Under the pieces are notes generated by a model, which had not been told where the DNA came from, did not search any database, and saw only the letters and a program-made list of their open reading frames with translations. A DNA stretch of 30,257 nt, from NCBI RefSeq assembly GCF_900316465.1, contig NZ_ONDD01000027.1, positions 1-30,257 on the forward strand, read 5' to 3'. Position 1 is the stretch's first letter. Each line of letters opens with the position of its first letter. A program made the position numbers and the translations under genes. This document shows positions 22,237 through 30,257 of the stretch, piece after piece. The DNA is from an uncultured Fibrobacter sp. Lineage in GTDB: Bacteria > Fibrobacterota > Fibrobacteria > Fibrobacterales > Fibrobacteraceae.

Positions 22237-23904
22237 ATGATAAAGGTTTATTTGGGCCTCCTATCCATTGTATTTCTTCTTGCGGGATGCGGAGGTGACT
22301 CCTCATCCAATCCCAGTGAACATTACGAAAGCGTTTCTTCTTTAGGGGAATGCGACGACGATCATCAGGATGACTCTGTCTATGTAAAAAGTATGGATGT
22401 CTACATGACATGCCAGGATGGATTCTGGATGGAGTTTACAAACTCTGAAACGGAATCCCGTTCCGACGGTAAGAGTTCATCGAGTTCCAGGAAAAATAAC
22501 AGCTCTGAAAACGGCTCTGATGACGAAAAAAGCAGTTCCTCTTATGTACACAATCCCCAAAGCATCGATTCTCTTTATGTCGCTGCCGATGACACCTTGT
22601 TTTCTCTCAAGTATTTGAAGGACTGCAACAGTTCTCACGAAGGCAGGTATGTATTTGTTATCTCTTTGAATGGTTACCTGGTTTGTAGCGATGGTAAGTG
22701 GGTAGAATTCAAACCGCCTGTCCATGTGCCCAGTTCTTCATCAATTGTTGTGGATCCCAAAAACCAGATTGGCGTTAGCGATTTGTCGAATTACTTTGAC
22801 ATTTATAAGGATACCGCTGCTAGCAGCAGTTCTAGCATATACCCTGCCTCGCTTCCCAAGATTTTCAAGGCCGACAGCCTTTTCGGTAAATGCGATGATA
22901 GCAATGAGGGTAAAGTTTTCGTTGATTCCGCTCGAGTTATAGAAGTTTCGGCAGACAATCTTTACTATTGCAAAAATCGGGTTTGGGTTGCGGCGACATA
23001 CTTGGATGCGAATTCCGCTGTACTTGGGGAGGCTCCTGATGGAACGTTTGCTGAAGCGGTGTTCCCGACGCAATATGCAAAGAAAAAAAAGATGTCGACT
23101 TATTGCAGTAATGAAATTCCAGGTGGCGAACAGTATGTAATGGATGGATACTGGAGATTGGCCAGTGATTTGGAAACCTGCTTCGGGAAAATGTGTTCCT
23201 ATGCAAATCGTGATTCCATGTATGATTTTATGGGCTATTGGTACATCTGCCGCAGAGATGGATGGGATGATGCAAACATATTTGAATTGAAAAATCCGAA
23301 TTTTTTCAATGAGGATGTTAAATACGGCTCCTTGACTGATGAACGTGATGGCCAAGTATACAGGACTGTTGTAATTGACGGTGTTACATGGATGGCTCAG
23401 AATTTGAACTACAAGGGTGCCGATAGAGAATTCGGAGTTTGCTACAAAGATGATCCTGCAAACTGCGAAATATCCGGACGCTTCTACAAGTGGGCCGACT
23501 ACATGAACGCTGCGGATTCTGGCGACGTGCTTACAAATCAAGGCATTTGTCCTGATGGCTGGGAAGTCCCGAGTAAGACTCACTTCGAAAACCTGTTCGA
23601 CAAATATTCAGCATCTCTTTATTCTCCGATAGCTTGGACTTTTGCCCATGATTCCTATTCGTTTTATTCCAAGCTGAATACTTCTGGATTTACAGCTTTG
23701 GGTGGAACCCTAGACAATCCAAAAGACTTTTGGACCGGAGCGAATCGGTTCTGCATAGTTTCTGCAGCCGGAGATTATTACCATTATTATGGGGTGATGG
23801 AGACTTTCCTGTCGTCTTCCACAACAATCAAAAAAACAAGTTATGACCAATATTGCAATTTGCGCTGTATAAAAAGCGCTGTCGTGGCGGGGGAGGCTGA
23901 ATAA
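22237..23904 (+). CDS. FISUMP-domain lipoprotein with repeated Cys-Trp modules
   Basis: The product has 555 residues. The lipobox LLAGC places the lipidated cysteine at 18. Between the anchor and the C-terminal FISUMP domain are modules of the form C-x(17-25)-C-x4-W: C39/C59/W64, C130/C150/W155, C219/C245/W250 and C320/C338/W343, joined by Ser-rich linkers (about 78-102 and 195-200). The FISUMP domain covers about 363-545 (YGSLTDERDGQVYRTVVIDG, WMAQNLNY, GICPDGWEVPSKTHFENLF, LRCIKSA). It is the first gene of a three-gene surface operon; its stop overlaps the next ATG by 1 bp. It is probably anchored in the outer membrane. Ligand unknown. Confidence 0.85.
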   Translation: MIKVYLGLLSIVFLLAGCGGDSSSNPSEHYESVSSLGECDDDHQDDSVYVKSMDVYMTCQDGFWMEFTNSETESRSDGKSSSSSRKNNSSENGSDDEKSSSSYVHNPQSIDSLYVAADDTLFSLKYLKDCNSSHEGRYVFVISLNGYLVCSDGKWVEFKPPVHVPSSSSIVVDPKNQIGVSDLSNYFDIYKDTAASSSSSIYPASLPKIFKADSLFGKCDDSNEGKVFVDSARVIEVSADNLYYCKNRVWVAATYLDANSAVLGEAPDGTFAEAVFPTQYAKKKKMSTYCSNEIPGGEQYVMDGYWRLASDLETCFGKMCSYANRDSMYDFMGYWYICRRDGWDDANIFELKNPNFFNEDVKYGSLTDERDGQVYRTVVIDGVTWMAQNLNYKGADREFGVCYKDDPANCEISGRFYKWADYMNAADSGDVLTNQGICPDGWEVPSKTHFENLFDKYSASLYSPIAWTFAHDSYSFYSKLNTSGFTALGGTLDNPKDFWTGANRFCIVSAAGDYYHYYGVMETFLSSSTTIKKTSYDQYCNLRCIKSAVVAGEAE

Positions 23905-25727
23905 TGAAAACCCTTAATAAAATTGCCGTTTTGCATATTGCAGTCCTGCTTGCCCTTTCGATGTTCTTCTTTGGGTGCGGAGATGATTCGGTCTCCACAA
24001 ACAATACTTCAACTCATCAAGAATACGTTAGAACTTTGGAAGACCTGAACGATTACGAATGCACTAGTGCAAGAGAGGGCTTTATCATATTCCTTTCCGA
24101 AGAGGAAGGGAGAATGGTTTGCCATTCCAAACGCTGGATTGAATATTCTGAATGGTCTGGCAAATCCAGTTCATCAACAAAGTCGAGTTCGTCAACAAAG
24201 TCAAGCTCTTCGGCGAAATCCAGCTCTTCGGCAAAGTCTAGCTCCAGCGCTAGGTCGTCCAGTTCTGGCAGAAATTCCGGCAACGATAGTGCCACCGTTT
24301 GCGAAGGGAAAAACGACTGCCTAGGATCGTTCCGTCGCTATTCGGATCTTCCTGACTGTGACAAATCTATGGCAAATAAAACGGGTTATGTAGAGTTCTA
24401 CGACAGATTCTTTAAATGCTCCGGAACCTTATGGATTGAAGTGTTTGTAGATAATTACAGTAGGGAATGTACTGCCGAGACTCAAGGGATGGGCATTTAT
24501 GACTCAAAGACGAAGGATACGTTGATTTGTGTAAATGGAGAATGGTACACTATGTATAATTTCTTCATTGGAGAAAGGGGTGTACAAGAGGAGTTTGAAG
24601 TATGGAACGAAACTGCATTGGACCATGACATATTCCACTATATAAAGGATGCACGTGATTCTGTCTTTACTCCTTGTACGCCGGCAAAAGAAGGAACTAT
24701 CATTTATGATATGAGACTGCCGGGGTATTCGAGTAATGGCTACTACCGCTGTAATGAAGGACACTGGTATGTACTTCCCGATTCCGTGGCGGATACGGTT
24801 GGTCTCGACAAAGCTCCCGAAGGCTCCTTTACCATTGCCCGTTTTTCCGAGGATACCACCTATGCGCGTCGTAATTTGCCGAAGGAGTGCTTGGTTTACA
24901 GCGCAAAATCACCATACCCGGTGTATTATGTGTATGAAGGCGAAGGCTGGCGCAGGGCCACAGCTATAGAAATCTGTAATCTCTACGCTTGCACGGAATC
25001 TAAGGAAGGTGAAATATACTATATGCTGGGTTACCGTTTCCGCTGTGAAAATCACGACTGGGTTCAGGATAGTATGTATAATACGCCTAAGGAGGATTTT
25101 TTCAATCATTCAGTGACGTATGGCCAGTTGAAGGATCCTCGCGATGGACGCGTTTACAAGACTCTCGATATCGGCGGCAGAACTTGGATGGCCGAAAACC
25201 TGAATTACGAAGATGAAACTAAAAACATGGCGAAAAAGAATTTTTGCTTCCGCGGTACGGCTGGTTGCGAAAACTATGGCCGTTATTATGAATGGACTGC
25301 TGCCATGAATATTGAATCCAAGTACGATTCAATTGCGGCCCCCGTTTTTTCTAGCGACGAGGAACGCCGCGGAATTTGCCCCGAGGGATGGCATATTCCT
25401 GATTCATTGGAATGGCAGGCTTTGAGTAAAAGTTTCTTCTATAAGGAACTGATGTCGGAATATGGCTGGACATTCTCTTGGGGTAGTTTTTATACTACTG
25501 CAAATACAGGTTATAATCAAACCGGTTTTTCTGTGGCACCTGTGGGTTACCATAAGTGGGATGCTTTTTATTCTGTGGGAAACGAGGCCTGCTTTGCTAC
25601 ATCTAATCAGATTTCGTCAAAGGAGGCGATGGTTGTTTATTTTATGCAGCCTCAATTCTCTGGGTGGCATGCCGATAAGCAAATCGGTGTATCGGTAAGG
25701 TGTGTCAAGAATTTAGGGGAGGAGTAA
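23904..25727 (+). CDS. FISUMP-domain lipoprotein, paralogue of the preceding gene
   Basis: The product has 607 residues. The likely lipid attachment is Cys25 (FFFGC, a slightly atypical lipobox). A low-complexity KSSSST/A linker (87-121) follows the first module. Modules with C-x-n-C-x4-W are at C53/C73/W78, C152/C172/W177, C189/C209/W214, C258/C283/W288 and C363/C381/W386. A degenerate one lies near 329-349. The segment KAPEGSFTIARF (303-314) mirrors EAPDGTFAEAVF (265-276) of the upstream protein, showing common descent. The FISUMP domain is about 405-603 (YGQLKDPRDGRVYKTLDIGG, WMAENLNY, GICPEGWHIPDSLEWQAL, VSVRCVKN). Translation is coupled to its neighbours by 1-bp overlap (5') and a 1-bp gap (3'). 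Confidence 0.85.
   Translation: MKTLNKIAVLHIAVLLALSMFFFGCGDDSVSTNNTSTHQEYVRTLEDLNDYECTSAREGFIIFLSEEEGRMVCHSKRWIEYSEWSGKSSSSTKSSSSTKSSSSAKSSSSAKSSSSARSSSSGRNSGNDSATVCEGKNDCLGSFRRYSDLPDCDKSMANKTGYVEFYDRFFKCSGTLWIEVFVDNYSRECTAETQGMGIYDSKTKDTLICVNGEWYTMYNFFIGERGVQEEFEVWNETALDHDIFHYIKDARDSVFTPCTPAKEGTIIYDMRLPGYSSNGYYRCNEGHWYVLPDSVADTVGLDKAPEGSFTIARFSEDTTYARRNLPKECLVYSAKSPYPVYYVYEGEGWRRATAIEICNLYACTESKEGEIYYMLGYRFRCENHDWVQDSMYNTPKEDFFNHSVTYGQLKDPRDGRVYKTLDIGGRTWMAENLNYEDETKNMAKKNFCFRGTAGCENYGRYYEWTAAMNIESKYDSIAAPVFSSDEERRGICPEGWHIPDSLEWQALSKSFFYKELMSEYGWTFSWGSFYTTANTGYNQTGFSVAPVGYHKWDAFYSVGNEACFATSNQISSKEAMVVYFMQPQFSGWHADKQIGVSVRCVKNLGEE
24162..24266 (+). repeat. 18-bp coding tandem repeat (KSSSST/A linker)
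   Basis: Six units of Lys/Arg-Ser4-Thr/Ala encoded by degenerate 18-bp repeats (the last unit lacks its sixth residue). Codons for the same serines vary between units (tcc, agt, tca, tcg, agc, tct), so the peptide is kept while the DNA has diverged. It forms a flexible linker between modules 1 and 2 of the lipoprotein. Confidence 0.85.
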
Positions 25728-25728
25728 T

Positions 25729-28700
25729 ATGAGAAACATTCTACTTATCTGCTTATTTCTGCTGCTTGCCTGGGGGAATTCTTTGGCGGCTCCAGTCGCC
25801 TGGAATGTCAAACCAGCAAAGAGTTTCTTTAAAGGAAATGGATCTTCGGGCGACCCCTATGTTATTTCCACGGTGGAAGAGTTTGCGCTTATGGCGGCAT
25901 ACTCCACGGACTCGACAAAAAGAGGCCGTTCCTATATACTGGAAACGGATATTGTAATCAACGAAGGCAATGCCGCGAATTGGGGAACCAAGCCTCCCAA
26001 ATACAAATGGATTTCTTTAGGAGATTCCTCGAGGGAAGCTTCTGTGTATTTGGATGGAAATGGACATACCATTAGCGGCCTCTATGTGAATTCCGAAGAG
26101 GATTACCAGGGGCTATTCGGTAAGTTGAATGGTGATGTCCGGAATCTGAATGTCGTTAATTCTTTTATCAAGGGTGGCGACTATGTTGGTGCTATTGCCG
26201 GACATGCCTATGGATTTATTGGGGTCTACAACGTGTTCGCGGATGCTATTGTGGAAGGGTATGATTTTGTTGGTGGCATTGTAGGTCGGCCATATGGTGA
26301 TGGCTTTGCTGATGGCGGAGGAGTTTCTTATGCTGTATTCAAGGGCTCTGTAAAGGGTCATTCCTACGTGGGAGGAATTTTCTCTGTAGGAAATGCTTTC
26401 TATAGTGAGTCGGCTAGTTCCTCTTATTGTGACAACTATGGTTCTGTTGTTGGCACAGGAGAGTATGTAGGTGGTATTTTTGGATTGTTTATGATAGATG
26501 TGGCTCATGCCGGCCTTTACAAGTTGAGAAATTTCGGCGCCGTTTCTGGAAATAAATACGTTGGTGGCATTGGTGGTCAATTGTATCTAGATAGAGACCC
26601 CGATTCGTACTCGTTTAATTTTTCGTATTTGCGAAATATGGGTGAAATTTTTGGGGGCTCCTATGTAGGAGGTCTTTTCGGAAATTATTACACAGGACGT
26701 TCCCGTAGTGGACACGCCATTAAGAATTCGTATAATGCGGGCCGAGTCAAGGGAAACAACTATGTGCATCCTCTGTTTACCCATGATAATTGGCAGGGTT
26801 ACGATAATTACTCCATCAGTCAAAACTCGTACAGCTTTGCTGAAACCTATAAAGGTGACCTTGTGCTGGTTGACGAACGAAAGACTATGGAGGAACTGAA
26901 TGATTATGCGGACTCCTTGGGGGCGTATTACATTCCCGATACTGGTGCTACAAAGTTGAATAACGGATATCCGATTTTAATTGAAGAGAATAAGAATTTT
27001 AAGTACCTGGAGGGTTCTGGTACTTCAAGTGATCCGTATTTAATTGGCAGCATGAACGATTTGGCCATATTTGGTAAGCATGCTCGCGCCATTGCAAATA
27101 ACCACTACAAGCAAACGGCTGACATTGTGTATGATACCTCGCGAAACTGGGTGCCTCTCGAGTTGGATGGACTCTACTATGATGGTGATGGACATAAAAT
27201 CACGAATCTAAAATCCGTTTGGCCTAAAAATCGCGCAGGTTTTATCGATTCCGTAATTGCCCCCATTACCGTCAAAAATTTGGAACTTGCCAATGTGCAT
27301 ATCGATGGTCATTATGGGGCCGGAGCATTGGCTGCTTATGCGGAAAATGTTAATCTTTCCAATATAAAAGTATCTGGAACTGTTGTAGCCCGGAGAATGG
27401 ATGGTTTTTATTCTTCGTATGGGTATGCGGGTGGTGTTATTGGGCGGGTTTCCAAAGGAGTCATAGATGGTGCTGTAAATTATGCTGATGTGACAAGTCC
27501 GGAATATGCGGGGGGTATTTACGGAAAAGGATATATTAACGTTTTTCATTCAACGAATTACGGAAACATTAAATCGCAGGATCGCGCAGGTGGAATAACT
27601 GGCACCGGCGGAGACATGCTTTTTGTCAAGAATTATGGCAATATTCAGGGAAGTAACGACGCTGGAGGAATTTCGGTTGCCGCCTCTGTCGTTGGAGGCT
27701 TTAACCGTGGAGAAGTCAGGGGTGTTGTGGTAGGAGGTGTTGTCGCCTATCCATCGACTCTGAGTTATGTTTATAACACAGGAAACGTCATTACGGATAG
27801 CCTTGATGTTGGCGGAATGATTTTGAGCGGAGTTGCTTCGAATGAAAGGTTTGTGAACCATGCCTATTATGAAAAGAAGGGAAATCTTGGATTGTCAGGC
27901 TCAAACAATACGTCTAACATAACCTTTACAGATACCGCAAGCTTTACCCAAAAGCAGTTCAAGGAAAAAGATATCATCAAAAAAATGGGAATCTTTTTTG
28001 CGTACGATGAAAAGGGTGAAAATGACGGATATCCTGTTTTTTATGAAGGCTTCAAAGGTGAAGGAACTCCTGAATCGCCGTACCTGATTTCCTCGAAGGA
28101 AGAACTGCTTAGACTGTCTTCTTTTATGAATAATCCCGCTATGAATTTTTATTACAATACAAAAAATTACAGACTTACAAAAGATATCGTATTTGAAAGT
28201 TCTGATAGCTGGGAGGCGATAGGTAATTATTTGATTCGGTTTGAAGGTGAGTTCGATGGTGACAATCATGTTGTTGCTGGACTTAATATGGACGTAACTG
28301 ACAAGACGAATAAAAAAGCGTCTCTTTTCGGCTTTGTCGCAGGAACCATCAAGAATTTGGGCGTGGAAAATTCAACGTTTGTCGGAGATACGGCGAGCGC
28401 AATTGTTGCGGTTCTTGAAGGCGGTGTTGTCAAGAATTGCTGGAATAGAAATTCCGAAGTAAATGGTAAGAAGATTGCCGGTGGTGTTGTTGCAAAAGCA
28501 GAAGATGGCTATGTCATAGACAGAGTGTTTAACACTGGGACTGTAAGGACTGTAGACGGAGGTACCGATGTGGGCGGAATCGTAGGTCGTGCCATGAGTA
28601 CGTGGCGTTATCGTGACACTATTTCTAATAGTTTTAACGTAGGCAAAGTTCAGGTGAATGACCTCAGCAATGGCTCCTTGTCGTCGCTAATCGGCTATTA

Positions 28701-29208
28701 TTCTGCACCAGACAGCTTGACTTTGAAAAAGGTTTATACAATTTCAACGGTAAAAGCAAAAGATAGTCGTGATTATTGTAAAGAATTCGGTGTGAATGTT
28801 TTCTACTTGCAGGTTGATTCTCTAGACACCAATGGTTTTACTCAGGAATTCATGAAGTCTAAAGAATTTGTGGAACTTCTGGGACCGGAATTTGTGTATG
28901 ATTCTGCAAAGGTAAATAACGGTTATCCGATACTCGCCAATAGCAAGGCCCTGTTCAAAAAAACTCCTGGTGCGAATGACGAGCCTAAGATTGCCAAGAA
29001 TATCCCGTTGTACAATGTTGCTGCAAGCCATGGTTCGATTGCCATTTCGGGCTTGGCCGGCAACGAGAAGGTCGCTGTTGTAAAGGTCAATGGAAAGGCC
29101 GCTTGGATCGGCCGTGCCACGGGAGCCGAGCTTATGGTACACGTGGATTCACCCGGCATCTATTTCGTCAAAGTGAAGTCAATGGTGGCCAAGGTCTTGG
29201 TCCGCTAA
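25729..29208 (+). CDS. Large GLUG-repeat adhesin-like secreted protein
   Basis: The product has 1159 residues. A strong GGGGAGGAG ribosome site precedes the ATG; residues 1-20 are a signal peptide. Three large segments each open with a G-x-G-[ST]-x3-PY-[VL]-I motif: GNGSSGDPYVIS (about 36), GSGTSSDPYLIG (about 428) and GEGTPESPYLIS (about 776). Each then carries DGDGHxI/xGL-type strands and many GLUG-like repeats (YVGGIFG, FVGGIVG, YAGGVIG, RAGGITG), typical of beta-helix bacterial adhesins. The C-terminal ~70 residues (HGSIAISGLAGNEKVAVVKV ... PGIYFVKVKSMVAKVLVR) resemble a type IX secretion sorting domain. Last gene of the lipoprotein operon, so it may be displayed with, or bound by, the two FISUMP proteins. 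Adhesion to substrate or host is inferred. Confidence 0.85.
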   Translation: MRNILLICLFLLLAWGNSLAAPVAWNVKPAKSFFKGNGSSGDPYVISTVEEFALMAAYSTDSTKRGRSYILETDIVINEGNAANWGTKPPKYKWISLGDSSREASVYLDGNGHTISGLYVNSEEDYQGLFGKLNGDVRNLNVVNSFIKGGDYVGAIAGHAYGFIGVYNVFADAIVEGYDFVGGIVGRPYGDGFADGGGVSYAVFKGSVKGHSYVGGIFSVGNAFYSESASSSYCDNYGSVVGTGEYVGGIFGLFMIDVAHAGLYKLRNFGAVSGNKYVGGIGGQLYLDRDPDSYSFNFSYLRNMGEIFGGSYVGGLFGNYYTGRSRSGHAIKNSYNAGRVKGNNYVHPLFTHDNWQGYDNYSISQNSYSFAETYKGDLVLVDERKTMEELNDYADSLGAYYIPDTGATKLNNGYPILIEENKNFKYLEGSGTSSDPYLIGSMNDLAIFGKHARAIANNHYKQTADIVYDTSRNWVPLELDGLYYDGDGHKITNLKSVWPKNRAGFIDSVIAPITVKNLELANVHIDGHYGAGALAAYAENVNLSNIKVSGTVVARRMDGFYSSYGYAGGVIGRVSKGVIDGAVNYADVTSPEYAGGIYGKGYINVFHSTNYGNIKSQDRAGGITGTGGDMLFVKNYGNIQGSNDAGGISVAASVVGGFNRGEVRGVVVGGVVAYPSTLSYVYNTGNVITDSLDVGGMILSGVASNERFVNHAYYEKKGNLGLSGSNNTSNITFTDTASFTQKQFKEKDIIKKMGIFFAYDEKGENDGYPVFYEGFKGEGTPESPYLISSKEELLRLSSFMNNPAMNFYYNTKNYRLTKDIVFESSDSWEAIGNYLIRFEGEFDGDNHVVAGLNMDVTDKTNKKASLFGFVAGTIKNLGVENSTFVGDTASAIVAVLEGGVVKNCWNRNSEVNGKKIAGGVVAKAEDGYVIDRVFNTGTVRTVDGGTDVGGIVGRAMSTWRYRDTISNSFNVGKVQVNDLSNGSLSSLIGYYSAPDSLTLKKVYTISTVKAKDSRDYCKEFGVNVFYLQVDSLDTNGFTQEFMKSKEFVELLGPEFVYDSAKVNNGYPILANSKALFKKTPGANDEPKIAKNIPLYNVAASHGSIAISGLAGNEKVAVVKVNGKAAWIGRATGAELMVHVDSPGIYFVKVKSMVAKVLVR

Positions 29209-29246
29209 AAACAAATTTCCCCGGAGCACGCCTTCTGCAAATGGCT

Positions 29247-29642
29247 TTATTCCGCGCTTTCCATCTCGTTGATCAGCTGGATATTGTACAGCTTTTGCAC
29301 CTGTAAAATATCGAGGATAACGGCGATGCGTTCATAAGTTGTTCCCTTGTCGATCTTGATGGCGACAGGGGATTTCTTATTCTGCACCGTTGCGGCCTTT
29401 TCGCGGAGTTCGTCGGGTGTGCCTCGTTGGCCGTTAAAGGCGAGTTCTGTCTCGGAAAGCTCGATGTACAGGCCCTCGGGCGTGTCGCGCTTGGTTTCGG
29501 TCTGCGTTTCGGGCAGAATCAGCTTGAGCACCGATTCGTCTTGCTTGAACACCGATGTCACCAAAAAGAACACCAACAGCAAGAAGACGCAGTCGATGAG
29601 CGGCGTCATGTCGGGGCGGATTCGGCGGGTGCGCTTGGCCAT
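29247..29642 (-). CDS. exbD: ExbD/TolR-family energy-transducing protein
   Basis: The product has 131 residues. The layout is a short basic cytoplasmic N-terminus (AKRTRRIRPD), one membrane helix starting at MTPLIDCVFLLLVFFLVTS with the conserved proton-path Asp17, and a periplasmic domain ending in LDILQVQKLYNIQLINE. With ExbB it converts proton-motive force into movement of a TonB- or TolA-type partner. The ATG follows the exbB stop with no gap (TAAATG). No tonB gene is visible in the window. The gene converges on the adhesin gene with 38 bp between them. Confidence 0.92.
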   Translation of the reverse strand: MAKRTRRIRPDMTPLIDCVFLLLVFFLVTSVFKQDESVLKLILPETQTETKRDTPEGLYIELSETELAFNGQRGTPDELREKAATVQNKKSPVAIKIDKGTTYERIAVILDILQVQKLYNIQLINEMESAE

Positions 29643-30224
29643 TTATGCATCCTCGTTTGCGGAATCGGCGCTCTGAGAACGAATGTGGTCCTTTTCCTTG
29701 AGAATGCGGCCCAGCTGCAAAAGTACATCGTTTTCTACGTTGTCCTGCTCCGATTCCATGCTGGCATTCAAGTAGTTGAACGCGATGACGTGCGGAATGG
29801 CGACCACAAGGCCAATCACCGTCGTAATGAGGGCGAGCTTGATGCCTGTGGCGAATGCACCTGCGTCAGAAAGGCCCGAAACGGCGATGACGCTGAAGGC
29901 GTTGAAAATGCCGAACACGGTTCCCAAAAGGCCGAGCAATGGAGAAATGCTGGCGATATTTTCAATCGTGGTCATGCCCTTCTGCAGCGGCGAGAAGGCG
30001 AGCGCAATTTCGGTGCGGATACTTTCCATAATGATGTGGTGGTCGGTATTGTGACTTACCACGCGGTGCAGGATTTTGGACGGAAGGCGCTTGCGGATGC
30101 TCCTGTTAAAGAGAATCAGCGAAATGATTTTCCATACGATGATGGAATAACCGACGAAATTCATCGCTACGAGTACGTAGGCGATAACGCCGCCCTGTTG
30201 AATAAAGTCTAAGATGTAGTTCAT
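29643..30224 (-). CDS. exbB: ExbB/TolQ/MotA-family proton channel
   Basis: The product has 193 residues. There are three membrane helices: about 10-30 (GGVIAYVLVAMNFVGYSIIV), about 90-115 with the family motif SISPLLGLLGTVFGIFNAF, and about 128-150 (ATGIKLALITTVIGLVVAIP). The size and motifs fit ExbB or TolQ. The ATG at 30224 has no clean Shine-Dalgarno; GGAAUGA, the only purine-rich stretch near it, is the end of the palindromic repeat at 30231-30257. It forms an operon with exbD. Confidence 0.92.
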   Translation of the reverse strand: MNYILDFIQQGGVIAYVLVAMNFVGYSIIVWKIISLILFNRSIRKRLPSKILHRVVSHNTDHHIIMESIRTEIALAFSPLQKGMTTIENIASISPLLGLLGTVFGIFNAFSVIAVSGLSDAGAFATGIKLALITTVIGLVVAIPHVIAFNYLNASMESEQDNVENDVLLQLGRILKEKDHIRSQSADSANEDA

Positions 30225-30230
30225 GTTTAT

Positions 30231-30257
30231 GTCATTCCGGCCTCCGAGCCGGAATCT
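30231..30257. repeat. REP-like palindrome at the exbB start
   Basis: ATTCCGGC-CTCCGA-GCCGGAAT is a perfect 8-bp inverted repeat flanked by GTC and CT, matching the GTCATT...AATCT ends of the repeat at 6823-6849 (opposite strand). It ends 6 bp upstream of the exbB ATG and may continue beyond the window. Confidence 0.65.

Noticed and set aside
24162..24266. Short tandem repeats that might suggest a CRISPR array
   Set aside because: There are no spacers; the units are contiguous in-frame codons of a Ser-rich linker.

Overview
The window looks like chromosomal DNA from a Fibrobacter-type gut or rumen bacterium. The main evidence is three proteins ending in the FISUMP domain (Fibrobacter succinogenes major paralogous domain), two large surface or secreted proteins with C-terminal tails resembling type IX secretion signals, a GH30 xylanase, a type III glutamine synthetase, and AT-rich TATATT-like -10 elements. 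No rRNA, tRNA, CRISPR array or intact insertion sequence was seen.

Positions 1-6820 hold a redox/stress cluster interrupted by a defence island. The cluster consists of an alpha/beta hydrolase (cut by the window edge), a cyclophilin-like lipoprotein, a PAP2-like membrane protein, an exported antibiotic-biosynthesis-monooxygenase (ABM) protein, a LysR regulator, an exported flavodoxin and a DUF4405 membrane protein. Three promoters in this block share a dyad centred 53-54 bp upstream of a TATATT box, which looks like one LysR regulon. Between them (about 2216-4144) lie an AbiE toxin-antitoxin pair bounded by 24-bp imperfect direct repeats, a 50-residue membrane protein gene and a decayed YafQ-like toxin.

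Positions 6858-8562 (minus) carry a flavin reductase and a cation diffusion facilitator. A GH30 glucuronoxylanase-type enzyme follows on the plus strand (8706-10199).

Positions 10285-16406 (minus) are a tightly overlapping carA-pyrG-carB operon, with CTP synthase between the two carbamoyl-phosphate synthase subunits. Its leader contains a 63-codon reading frame that runs through U-rich RNA and then a terminator hairpin and ends on the carA start codon. This is the architecture of E. coli pyrBI attenuation. Upstream is a type III glutamine synthetase with its own terminator and a full-consensus sigma-54 promoter. Glutamine supply and the two glutamine-consuming nucleotide enzymes are therefore adjacent but separately controlled.

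Positions 19063-29208 hold surface and metal genes: a FISUMP protein with a probable glycan-binding N-terminus (minus), a DUF1007/NicO metal export pair (plus), then an operon of two FISUMP lipoproteins and a 1159-residue GLUG-repeat adhesin-like protein. The lipoproteins carry repeated modules with an invariant C-x4-W. The window ends with exbB-exbD (minus), preceded by a REP-like palindrome.
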